Below are positions 7,928-15,432 of a stretch of DNA of 35,730 nucleotides, one piece after another; the first letter of the stretch is position 1, and the number at the start of each line of letters is the position of its first letter. The position numbers and the translations under genes were made by a program. The notes below the pieces were generated by a model. That model was not told the DNA's origin and made no database searches. It saw nothing but the letters and a program-made list of their open reading frames with translations. This DNA comes from Chamaesiphon sp041738715 (GTDB lineage Bacteria; Cyanobacteriota; Cyanobacteriia; Cyanobacteriales; Chamaesiphonaceae), in NCBI GenBank assembly GCA_041738715.1, contig JBGSPI010000156.1, forward strand, positions 1-35,730. Direction: 5' to 3'.

Positions 7928-9187
7928 ATGTCTGCTGAAATTATCTGTGTCGGTACCGAACTATTACTCGGTGATATTCTCAATAGTAACTCTCAATATC
8001 TCGCCCAAGAACTTGCGGCTTTAGGCGTGCCACACTTTTATCAAACTGTGGTGGGAGATAATATCGATCGAGTCCAACAAGCGATCGAGATTGCCTGTAA
8101 TCGATCGAATATATTAATATTTACTGGTGGTTTGGGACCAACACCTGATGACTTGACCACAGAGGCGATCGCCGGCTACTTTCAGACGCCGCTGATCGAA
8201 CATCCATCTGTCATCGCTGATATCGAGGATAAATATGCCCAGCGGGGACGCGAAATGACGGCTAGCAATCGCAAACAGGCTCTCCAACCAGCCGGAGCGG
8301 AGATTTTAGCCAATCCCCTCGGTACTGCGCCAGGGATGATTTGGCAACCCAGACAGGGGATCACAATTTTTACATTTCCTGGTGTGCCGCGCGAGATGTA
8401 CCGGATGTGGCGAGACACCGCCGTACCATTTTTAAAAACTCAGGGTTACGGACAAAATACAATTTATAGTCGCAGTCTCCGCTTTTTTGGTATTGCCGAA
8501 TCAGCCTTGGCTGAAAAAGTAAATCATCTATTTGATTCAACCAATCCGACTGTAGCTCCCTATGCGGGCATGGGACAGGTGCGGTTACGAGTTTCGGCGA
8601 GAGCAACAAGTGCCGCCGCCGCTGATGATTTAATCGAACCTATTGCCTCAGAAATCCAACAGATTACCGGCGCAAATTATTTCGGCAGCGATGAAGATAC
8701 TTTAGCTAGTGTAGTCGGGCAATTATTACTTGCCAAAGGTCAAACTTTAGCTGTCGCTGAGTCTTGTACTGGCGGCGGCTTAGGGCAGATACTGACAGAG
8801 ACACCTGGCAGTTCTAGTTATTTTATCGGTGGGATTATTTCCTACTCTAATCAGGTGAAAATAAATCTTTTGGGTGTTAATCCTGATGATTTAGAGCGAG
8901 AAGGCGCGGTGAGCGCAATTGTAGCGCGGCAAATGGCGGCGGGGGTGAAAGAAAAATTGGGGACTGATTGGGGTGTGAGTATTACAGGTATTGCAGGGCC
9001 TGGCGGGGGAACTGATCTTAAGCCTGTCGGGCTGGTTTATATTGGAATTGCCTCGCCGGACGGCGGTGTTGAAGGAATTCGGTATCAGTTGGGCAGTCAA
9101 CAGGAGCGGGGGCTAATTCGGCTGATGTCCGCTTCCCAGTGCTTAGATTTGTTAAGACGGAGATTAGATCCTCGGTTGAGGGATTAA
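7928..9187 (+). CDS. cinA: CinA family protein (NMN amidohydrolase / competence-damage protein)
   Basis: A 419-residue two-domain CinA protein. The N-terminal MoCF/COG1058 domain starts MSAEIICVGTELLLGDI and includes FTGGLGPTPDDLT and FPGVPREMY; the C-terminal PncC-type amidase domain contains AVAESCTGGGLGQ, GGIISYSNQVK and GVSITGIAGPGGG. CinA family members hydrolyse ADP-ribose-type compounds and deamidate nicotinamide mononucleotide in pyridine nucleotide salvage. The frame is open back to 7889, but ATG at 7928 gives the standard family N-terminus. It lies 35 bp after nblB on the same strand. Confidence 0.93.
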   Translation: MSAEIICVGTELLLGDILNSNSQYLAQELAALGVPHFYQTVVGDNIDRVQQAIEIACNRSNILIFTGGLGPTPDDLTTEAIAGYFQTPLIEHPSVIADIEDKYAQRGREMTASNRKQALQPAGAEILANPLGTAPGMIWQPRQGITIFTFPGVPREMYRMWRDTAVPFLKTQGYGQNTIYSRSLRFFGIAESALAEKVNHLFDSTNPTVAPYAGMGQVRLRVSARATSAAAADDLIEPIASEIQQITGANYFGSDEDTLASVVGQLLLAKGQTLAVAESCTGGGLGQILTETPGSSSYFIGGIISYSNQVKINLLGVNPDDLEREGAVSAIVARQMAAGVKEKLGTDWGVSITGIAGPGGGTDLKPVGLVYIGIASPDGGVEGIRYQLGSQQERGLIRLMSASQCLDLLRRRLDPRLRD

Positions 9188-9199
9188 ATCTATACTCGT

Positions 9200-9645
9200 A
9201 CAAGTGACATATCTTAGTGCTTAGTCAACCCACACCGATGCTACGCATACGGTCTGGGCATCAAAACCCCAGACTTCCCATTTTATCCGCCGTCGCCGCC
9301 ATGCAAACAAGTTTACATTTTGGTCTTACACAGCGTCCAGAGGTTTTAGCTTTCGCTACTTACTCTTTGGCTTGCCTACTTTCAAGTCTTCAGCATCCAC
9401 TGGGCAGCCTCCCTGTGTCCCAAGGAGGGTAATTTCTTACATGTCCTGTATCGTTTGGGCTTTACCAGTGACGAATAGGCTTCCCAAGTTACGGAGTGAC
9501 CTTCGCTCGTTTCCTCACGTCTTGGTTGGTCAGCGACCACCTCTATATTTTAACAATTTCAAGATGCTAGATCTTGCGCCAAAATGCTTGTTCGTCTCCT
9601 CATCCACCCATCTGCGCCCAAGAGCGTCGCCTGTCTAGCTAAAAC
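9200..9645 (-). other. Structured non-coding block, possible IS200/IS605-type remnant
   Basis: About 450 bp between cinA and the convergent helicase gene hold no convincing protein: the two short plus-strand frames (9217-9432, 9372-9638) lack ribosome-binding sites and recognisable motifs. Several hairpins are visible: GTCTGGG with CCCAGAC (about 9250-9272), CCGATGC with GCATACGG around 9236-9252, and CCTCC with GGAGG (about 9410-9428). Read on the minus strand, a run of hairpins leads toward TATGTCAC near 9205. This resembles the hairpin-rich right ends of IS200/IS605 tnpB elements such as the one at 35592-35730. Strand and identity are tentative; no TnpB C-terminal motif was found, so it would be a truncated or non-autonomous copy. 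Confidence 0.35.
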
Positions 9646-9647
9646 AG

Positions 9648-9670
9648 CCAATCAGATTACCTCTGATTGG
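9648..9670 (-). terminator. Hairpin at the end of the non-coding block, possible weak terminator
   Basis: A 9-bp perfect inverted repeat, CCAATCAGA with TCTGATTGG, and a 5-nt loop. On the minus strand it is followed by CTGTTTTAG, a weak T-tract. It could be a second terminator for the helicase transcript or the terminal hairpin of the block to its left. Function not established. Confidence 0.45.
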
Positions 9671-9686
9671 CGATGAGAGTAGCCAC

Positions 9687-9711
9687 AAAAAAAGGTGGGT
9701 AATACCCACCT
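9687..9711 (-). terminator. Rho-independent terminator of the helicase gene
   Basis: Read on the minus strand, AGGTGGGT and ACCCACCT form an 8-bp GC-rich stem with a 3-nt loop, directly followed by seven T. It lies about 55 bp beyond the stop of the DEAD-box helicase gene and in its orientation, so it should end that transcript. Confidence 0.85.
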
Positions 9712-9764
9712 GCACGAATGATTAAACTCGATCGCTGGCAATTCAGTTGATCGAATCTTCCAAA

Positions 9765-11330
9765 TTACACTCGTTCTTCACTGCGATAGCCACCACGACG
9801 ATCGCCACGGTTGTCGCGCTCGTAACGATCCCCTTCATTGCGTGGGGTACTGTCACGCCGATCATAACGACCACCGCCAGCACGTTCGCCACCACCAGCC
9901 CGCAGGACTGGTTTACCACTGGCACCGCCACCACCGCGACGTTCGCCACCACCACGCGGCTTGTAGCTATTGGAGGAACGCTCGTAGTCGCGATCGTTGC
10001 CACGAGGTTGAGGTTCTTCCATATCCAACCAAGCGGGACGAGTTTGGTCGTAGACTAGTTGCAATGCTGCTGCGGCAACGGTATGCACATCAAACTCTTC
10101 GCTCATTTTGGCAATGATCGGCAGGAAGGAGGCGATCCGTTCGCCGGATAGAGCTTCGAGCACTTGTGCCTGAGTTTTTTGGACGTGAGCAGCTTCCACT
10201 TGAGCGCGAGTAGGAATCTGACAGACACTGAGATTCTGTTTGACCCGACGCTCGATCGCTTGGAGTTTCCGGCGATCGAGGGAATGAATCAAGGAGATAG
10301 CCACGCCTTCTTTCCCCGCCCGACCTGTCCGACCGATCCGGTGGATGTAGTTCTCGACGCTATCGGGTAAATCGTAGTTAATTACGTGGCTGAGATGATC
10401 TACATCTAATCCCCGAGCGGCGATATCTGTCGCGACGATCCAACGGACTTTATCACTGCGGAAGCGGGTCAGTAGGCGTTCCCGTTGAGTTTGGGTTAGA
10501 TCGCCATGATACTCATCAGCACTGTGTCCGGCAGATTGAAGTTGGTTGGTGAGTTCCGCCGCTGCCTTCCGGGTACGGACGAAAATAATCGCGGATTCTG
10601 GCTGTTCGAGTTCCAAAATCGGCTGGAGAGCTTGGGCTTTCGTCCAACCACGGGGGATGAAGTAAACCTGCTGTTTGATCTTAGAAGGTGCCGCTTTAAC
10701 TTGATCGACGGTAACGGTGATCGGATTGTTGAGGAAGCGATTGACCAATGACCGAATAGGGGGTGCCATCGTCGCCGAGAAGAAGGCTGTTTGGCGTTCT
10801 TTGGGTAATTTGCTTAAAATCAGTTCGATGTCGTCGATAAAGCCCATACTGAGCATTTCATCGGCTTCATCGAGAACTAACCAATCAACATTGCCGAGAC
10901 GGAGATGACCGCGATCGATCAAGTCGATCACCCGTCCAGGTGTGCCCACTACGGCAGCTACACCGCTTTCTAAGCGGCGAATTTGAAGATCGATCGATTG
11001 TCCACCATAGACAGTCAGGATCGGTGAGCGACGCTCATTACCGCCAACAAAGGTTTTCATTGCCTGAGACACCTGCATAGCTAACTCACGGGTAGGAGTT
11101 AGAATCAGGGCTTGGACTGTGGTTTTTTGCCAGTCTAGCCGCTCGATGATCGGCAGCGAGAAAGCTGCTGTTTTACCTGTTCCAGTTTGTGATTGACCGA
11201 CGACATCGCGACCGGCGAGTAGCTGTGGAATAGCTTGCTCTTGAATATTTGTGGGTTCAGTAATCCCTAGTCCTTCCAATGTAGTAACTAAACGATCGGA
11301 AAGTCCAAGGCTAGAGAAAGAAACGGTCAT
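9765..11330 (-). CDS. DEAD-box RNA helicase, CsdA/CrhR-like
   Basis: A 521-residue ATP-dependent RNA helicase. Q-motif region about 5-37, Walker A SQTGTGKT at 47-54, PTRELA about 79-84, DEAD at 154-157, SAT at 185-187, then the second RecA domain with ARGLD about 305 and HRIGRTGR at 330-337. A C-terminal extension (about 440-521) is rich in Arg and Gly (RGGGERRGGGG and similar) and is predicted to be a disordered RNA-binding tail. Cyanobacterial relatives (CrhR, CrhC) are redox- or cold-induced and act in ribosome assembly and mRNA unwinding. The 288 bp between its ATG and the rimO stop hold no other gene and may form a long leader, as in cold-shock helicase mRNAs. A strong terminator follows at 9687-9711. 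Confidence 0.9.
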   Translation of the reverse strand: MTVSFSSLGLSDRLVTTLEGLGITEPTNIQEQAIPQLLAGRDVVGQSQTGTGKTAAFSLPIIERLDWQKTTVQALILTPTRELAMQVSQAMKTFVGGNERRSPILTVYGGQSIDLQIRRLESGVAAVVGTPGRVIDLIDRGHLRLGNVDWLVLDEADEMLSMGFIDDIELILSKLPKERQTAFFSATMAPPIRSLVNRFLNNPITVTVDQVKAAPSKIKQQVYFIPRGWTKAQALQPILELEQPESAIIFVRTRKAAAELTNQLQSAGHSADEYHGDLTQTQRERLLTRFRSDKVRWIVATDIAARGLDVDHLSHVINYDLPDSVENYIHRIGRTGRAGKEGVAISLIHSLDRRKLQAIERRVKQNLSVCQIPTRAQVEAAHVQKTQAQVLEALSGERIASFLPIIAKMSEEFDVHTVAAAALQLVYDQTRPAWLDMEEPQPRGNDRDYERSSNSYKPRGGGERRGGGGASGKPVLRAGGGERAGGGRYDRRDSTPRNEGDRYERDNRGDRRGGYRSEERV

Positions 11331-11618
11331 AATTTATAGGTAAGTGTTTCGGTATGATTTCGAGAACTTTTAGGAGCTAATATTTAGGAATTAATCAGTA
11401 TATGGACCTGGGGAAACATCGCACCCAATATTTAGACCATTTAGCTGGAATACGGCTGGAAATTAGCAAAAATTTCATGCCGGCGAGAGAGATAGCCAAT
11501 AGCCACAGAACGTTCGCATCAGTTGCGAGGCGGAGGTTCCGTTATCAATTGTTGTCAGGTTAGTCAGGTTTTGTACTGAAATGATCTAGGGTTTTCACTC
11601 CAAATTTAAAATTCAAAG

Positions 11619-12953
11619 TTAGTTTGAATTTTGAACTTCAAATACGATATCCCCATGGAGATCGTAATGATCGGCTTGGTGAATGCGAACGGGAATAATC
11701 GACCCAAGACGGGCACTCCCACTAACATACACTAATCCGTCTACTTCTGGGGCAAATCTGGCCGATCTACCCACTAACAACCCAGATTCTGGATGCTCTT
11801 GTTCGATTAGCACATCCACAACTTTACCCACTTCAGCTTGATTGCGCCGGAGCGAGATTGGTTGTTGAATCGCCATAATCCCGTCGCGTCGCTCGTCCAT
11901 GACTGCTTGGGGCAGTTGATTGGGCAAGGTGGCGGCTGGTGTTCCATCCTCGGCGGAGAAAGTAAACACACCAACATGATCGAATTCATGCCGTTGCAAG
12001 AACTCTTGCAGATGTTGGTAATGAGCATCGGTTTCCCCTGGGAAGCCGACAATCAGTGTTGTCCGCATGACCGCATCAGGTAGAGCAGTTTTGAGTTGCT
12101 CGATAATTCGATCGTTGACTTGTCCTTGCCACGGGCGATTCATGGCACGGAGGACTTCGGGATGGGAATGCTGGAGTGGCAAGTCTAAGTAAGGTAAGAT
12201 ATTTGCCGTTTCTTGCATTGCTGCAACTACTTTCGGAGTCAGCCCCGTCGGGTAGGCATAGTGCATCCGAATCCACGGAATATCTACTTTGCCTAAGGCA
12301 CGGAGGAGTTCCGCTAGTTTTGGTTCCCCATAGATGTCGATGCCGTAATTGGTGGTGATTTGGGAGATCAGGATTAATTCCTGTACGCCTTCGTCTGCCA
12401 GTCTTTGGGCTTCGGCTACGATCGATTCGATCGTCCGGGATCGCTGATTGCCCCGGAGATGGGGGATGATACAGAAGGCACAGCGATAATCGCATCCCTC
12501 AGCTACCCGCAGATAGGCAACACCCTCAGTTGTCGTCCGATAACGGGGAGTAAACTCATCGGCAATGTAAGTCGGTTCGGGGGTAATTTCGACCACCCGT
12601 TCGCCGCCTTGACTGCGCTGGATCACATCAACAATTTTGTGATAGTCGCCAGTGCCGACGACGGCTACTGCTTCAGGTATTTCCGCCAATAGCTCAGATT
12701 GAAAGTGCTGTGCCATACAGCCTGTAATGACAATTTTCTTATCTGCTTCGGCGAGTTCGATTAGGGTGCGGACAGACTCTTCCCTAGCGGCATCAATAAA
12801 GCTACAGGTGTTGACAATAACGTAATCTGCGGCGGTTTCATCAGCATCTACTTCATAGCCTGCTTGCACTAGTAAACCGAGCATGTGCTCACTATCGATT
12901 CGATTCTTTTCGCAACCCAGGTGAGAGATTGCAATCGTTGGCTTGTTGCCCAT
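11619..12953 (-). CDS. rimO: Ribosomal protein S12 methylthiotransferase RimO
   Basis: A 444-residue radical-SAM methylthiotransferase that modifies the conserved aspartate of ribosomal protein S12. The N-terminal cluster-binding domain has SHLGCEKNRIDSE (Cys14), Cys50 in NTCSF and Cys79 in TGCMAQ. The radical-SAM motif CDYRCAFC supplies Cys154/158/161, and a C-terminal TRAM-type domain begins after about residue 370 and closes near IVFEV. HLGCEKNRIDSE with EGCDYRCAFC is RimO-like rather than MiaB-like. It is divergent from the CPBP gene, with about 340 bp between the two starts, and lies upstream of the helicase gene on the same strand. Confidence 0.93.
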   Translation of the reverse strand: MGNKPTIAISHLGCEKNRIDSEHMLGLLVQAGYEVDADETAADYVIVNTCSFIDAAREESVRTLIELAEADKKIVITGCMAQHFQSELLAEIPEAVAVVGTGDYHKIVDVIQRSQGGERVVEITPEPTYIADEFTPRYRTTTEGVAYLRVAEGCDYRCAFCIIPHLRGNQRSRTIESIVAEAQRLADEGVQELILISQITTNYGIDIYGEPKLAELLRALGKVDIPWIRMHYAYPTGLTPKVVAAMQETANILPYLDLPLQHSHPEVLRAMNRPWQGQVNDRIIEQLKTALPDAVMRTTLIVGFPGETDAHYQHLQEFLQRHEFDHVGVFTFSAEDGTPAATLPNQLPQAVMDERRDGIMAIQQPISLRRNQAEVGKVVDVLIEQEHPESGLLVGRSARFAPEVDGLVYVSGSARLGSIIPVRIHQADHYDLHGDIVFEVQNSN

Positions 12954-13290
12954 GTAGTCTTGGTAATTGTCTCCAACAGTAATGTTGAACGGCTCGATAT
13001 TGGTACTCTTTCCTGGACTGCACCAGCAATCGAGATCGCGAGTGTTCTCAGGTTTACAGTTCTTAACCTAGTCTTTTTAGGATAGACCACCTTTCACTGG
13101 TGTCAGTAGCGGCGGATAAATTCTGACGAAAACCAATAATTTATATTCACTGGTTGTCGATTTAGTTGAGAGCAGTTATTTTTGAGTCGTTGTCATCATA
13201 TTCTAGCATGATGTTGCGGAATGTAAAGAGGTGAGACTGGGATACGGCTACAATAGTACTGTTACTGACAATTTTCTATCTCCCATCCAG

Positions 13291-13875
13291 ATGAATAATT
13301 CCCAAAATCCTAACATTGAACCCTTATCCCGTACACAGGTTTTAATGGCGATGGCGGTGACTGCGACAATTTTATTTGGCGTGGCGAAACTATGGCTGTA
13401 TTTGACTGAAGCTCAGTTACGTCCATTATCCTGGACAATTACTGATTTAGGATTTGGAGTCTTATTGGGTTTGGGATTGACGGGTTTAAGTGCAATTGTT
13501 TATGAAGCTTGGGTTGATTATCGATCGAGTGCCAATCTTTATCTGTCACTGGTGTTGAAACCTTTAGCGTTACCCGATTTAATTTGGCTAGGGATTCTAC
13601 CAGGATTAAGTGAAGAATTATTATTTCGTGGGGTGATGTTACCCGCAATTGGGCTAGATCCGATCGGGATCGTGCTATCTTCGCTTTGTTTTGGGGTATT
13701 GCACATGACCAACATTCATCAATGGCACTATGCAGTTTGGGCAACAGCGATTGGTATTCTATTAGCTTTTACCATGGTCGAAACAGGTAATCTCCTCATC
13801 CCCATTGTCGCTCACATCACCACTAATCTAGTATCGGGATTAGTCTGGAAATTAACTGAAGAGGGTCAGGGTTAG
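13291..13875 (+). CDS. CPBP-family intramembrane protease-like protein
   Basis: A polytopic membrane protein of the CPBP (CAAX protease and bacteriocin-processing, Abi) family. Conserved motifs are EELLFRG (EExxxR), the FGVLH stretch (FxxxH) and PIVAHITTN (HxxxN), which form the catalytic site in active Rce1-like members. Four or more hydrophobic segments are visible. I chose ATG at 13291 (MNNSQNPN); the frame is open back to 13231, but those 20 residues look like untranslated leader. Many cyanobacterial genomes have several CPBP paralogues, and the substrate is unknown. It is divergent from rimO; ndhO follows 95 bp downstream. Confidence 0.85.
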   Translation: MNNSQNPNIEPLSRTQVLMAMAVTATILFGVAKLWLYLTEAQLRPLSWTITDLGFGVLLGLGLTGLSAIVYEAWVDYRSSANLYLSLVLKPLALPDLIWLGILPGLSEELLFRGVMLPAIGLDPIGIVLSSLCFGVLHMTNIHQWHYAVWATAIGILLAFTMVETGNLLIPIVAHITTNLVSGLVWKLTEEGQG

Positions 13876-13969
13876 GGAATTGAGAATTGTCTAGTTCCTC
13901 ATCTTCCTATTCCCTACTTAAGTTTAGTATGCTGATAGTTAACTATATTCAGCACCGAATAAGAAGATT

Positions 13970-14182
13970 ATGGCAGTAAAAAAAGGGGAATTTGTGCGGG
14001 CGATCGCTAGTAAACTAGCTAACAGTCTCGAAGCACAAGCTAGTGATGGGCGATTTCCTAAATATTTGTTTGGAACTAAAGGCGAAGTCTTGGATTTACG
14101 TGGCGATTATGCCCTAGTTAAGTTTGGACAAGTGCCAACCCCGAACATCTGGCTCAGGCTCGATCAGTTAGAAGCGTTTTAG
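13970..14182 (+). CDS. ndhO: NAD(P)H-quinone oxidoreductase subunit O
   Basis: A 70-residue protein matching cyanobacterial and plastid NdhO in length and sequence: MAVKKGEFVRAI at the start, FPKYLFGTKGEVLDLRGDYA in the middle, and VPTPNIWLRLDQLE at the end. NdhO is a small peripheral subunit of the photosynthetic NDH-1 complex, which carries cyclic electron flow and respiration at the thylakoid membrane. ATG at 13970 lies after GAATAAGAAGATT, a modest Shine-Dalgarno. No other ndh gene is nearby, which is usual because ndhO is generally unlinked. psbY follows convergently. Confidence 0.95.
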   Translation: MAVKKGEFVRAIASKLANSLEAQASDGRFPKYLFGTKGEVLDLRGDYALVKFGQVPTPNIWLRLDQLEAF

Positions 14183-14269
14183 AAGATAGGGAATAGGGGA
14201 TAGGGGGATGGGAGAGTATTACTCTTTCGATCGCGCCATTAGTGCTAACCTCTAGTCCCTAAGTATGAT

Positions 14270-14395
14270 TTAGTCTTTCCCGGCCAGCAGTGTTTGAATT
14301 TGCTTGAGAGCAACAGGGAGAATATTGAAAACGGCCCAACCACCGGCGGCGGCGAGGGGTGCTAGGACAATCAGGAGACGAAAATCAAAGTCCAT
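14270..14395 (-). CDS. psbY: Photosystem II protein Y
   Basis: A 41-codon gene. The product starts MDFDFRLLIVLAPLAAAGGW and ends in KQIQTLLAGKD. It has one transmembrane helix (about residues 6-28) with the small-residue run APLAAAGGWAVFNI typical of PsbY, then an amphipathic tail (LPVALKQIQ). PsbY is a single-helix subunit at the periphery of photosystem II near cytochrome b559. An AAGG motif about 10 nt upstream of the ATG serves as ribosome-binding site. It is convergent with ndhO. The upstream region holds three copies of an 11-bp repeat that may be regulatory. Length and sequence fit the family well. Confidence 0.88.
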   Translation of the reverse strand: MDFDFRLLIVLAPLAAAGGWAVFNILPVALKQIQTLLAGKD

Positions 14396-14510
14396 ATCTA
14401 GTACCTTAAAATAAAAATTATTAAAGATGGTTAAAGATCACCCAAAATGACGATGGGATCTCCTCTATTCACTGTAGCAGAATTAGGCACTGCTATTGAG
14501 CTTCCCGCCT

Positions 14511-14543
14511 AAACTGTTGTCAAACTGTTGTCAAACTGTTGTC
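14511..14543 (-). repeat. Triple 11-bp direct repeat upstream of psbY
   Basis: Three perfect tandem copies of TTGACAACAGT when phased on the psbY strand (AAACTGTTGTC phase on the plus strand). They lie about 116-148 bp upstream of the psbY start, between psbY and the MBL-fold gene. Each copy contains TTGACA, the consensus -35 hexamer. The 11-bp period roughly equals one helical turn, so a regulator could bind all three on one DNA face. It may be an operator or promoter region for psbY; no matching -10 box could be fixed. Confidence 0.75.
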
Positions 14544-14626
14544 AATACGGTTCGGTTAAACCAATATCTATTGTAGTACTGCTCTACAAAGACGGACAGT
14601 CGCTGGCTAACCGAATCATCTTAAGA

Positions 14627-15334
14627 CTACTTGGGTGTTGTCAAATTACTCGAATCGTGGTGGTCAACAATCGAGTTTTTAATACTTAACAATTCGATCG
14701 ATCTTTTGCCTCTGAGTAAGCCGATATTGGCACCAGGACAGATATGCCTCAATGGGTAACGAGCCGGAAACATCTGCCAAATTTGCTCTACACTCTGGAG
14801 TTGTCGCCGCCAGTGAAAGGTTTTAGAGGTGCGAAGTGGTACGGGTTCGCCTAATTGGTTCGGCAATAGATGTCTACCAGTAAATAGGACACCGCCAGCA
14901 CTACAATAGTAAAGGCAAGCCGATCCGGGTGAATGTCCGGGAGTCCAAACTAAGTGCATGGTATCGTTAATATTAAATTCATGCCTAAAGGTAGTAGCTT
15001 CAAGTTCTGGGAGTAAATAAGCCTCCTGTTCTTGAATTAGTACCTCACAGCCAAAATGACTTGCGATAGTGGTGGCTTTGCCGATGTTCCCACGATGGGT
15101 GATCGCCAATTGATTTAGTCCACCCCGATCGACGATAAACTGTTGGTTGAGATCATTCCAGGCGGGACTATCGATCGCGATATTACCTGTAGGGGTGACA
15201 ATGAGATAAGCGGTACCACCCAAGGTATCGCGGTTGGGCGGAAAGGCAAAAATACCGGGCAAAATTTCGGTTGGTGGTTTACCAGTAGCAGTGGTGTTCA
15301 GTGGAGCGTGTGACACGTTTAGTTCTGGGGGCAT
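14627..15334 (-). CDS. Metallo-beta-lactamase-fold protein with degenerate metal site
   Basis: A 235-residue protein with the MBL fold: a beta-rich start (GIFAFPPNRDTLGGTAYLIVT), the second-half signature TPGHSPGS with His134, and FTGRHLLP. The canonical HxHxDH motif is absent. At the expected place it reads THRGNIGKA (80-83 are His-Arg-Gly-Asn), and the bridging Asp of 'FTGD' is Arg154. Only His80 and His134 of the ligand set are clearly retained, so ordinary dinuclear zinc hydrolysis is unlikely. I believe a 'THRGxIGKA' subfamily exists in other cyanobacteria and plants, in which case the change is ancestral and the role may be binding. It lies between psbY and the divergent S2P-like gene. 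Confidence 0.82.
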   Translation of the reverse strand: MPPELNVSHAPLNTTATGKPPTEILPGIFAFPPNRDTLGGTAYLIVTPTGNIAIDSPAWNDLNQQFIVDRGGLNQLAITHRGNIGKATTIASHFGCEVLIQEQEAYLLPELEATTFRHEFNINDTMHLVWTPGHSPGSACLYYCSAGGVLFTGRHLLPNQLGEPVPLRTSKTFHWRRQLQSVEQIWQMFPARYPLRHICPGANIGLLRGKRSIELLSIKNSIVDHHDSSNLTTPK

Positions 15335-15432
15335 GGGAGCGTAGATCGATCATTCGCATCTTACCAATTTTTGATCGGATTTACGCCGCCTTATACTAGT
15401 TAGATTTCGATCGATTCTTCCTAATTTTATTC

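Noticed and set aside
9743..10117. Ala/Val/Thr-rich open frames (plus strand and an alternative minus frame) over the 3' end of the helicase gene
   Set aside because: They are shadows of the RG-rich, GC-skewed tail of the helicase; no ribosome site or family motif, and composition follows the true frame.
12869..13090. Short frames on both strands over the rimO 5' region
   Set aside because: They overlap the start of rimO and its promoter region and have no independent support.
14511..14543. CRISPR array or iteron origin
   Set aside because: Repeats are 11 bp with no spacers and only three copies, next to psbY; no cas, rep or dnaA-box context.
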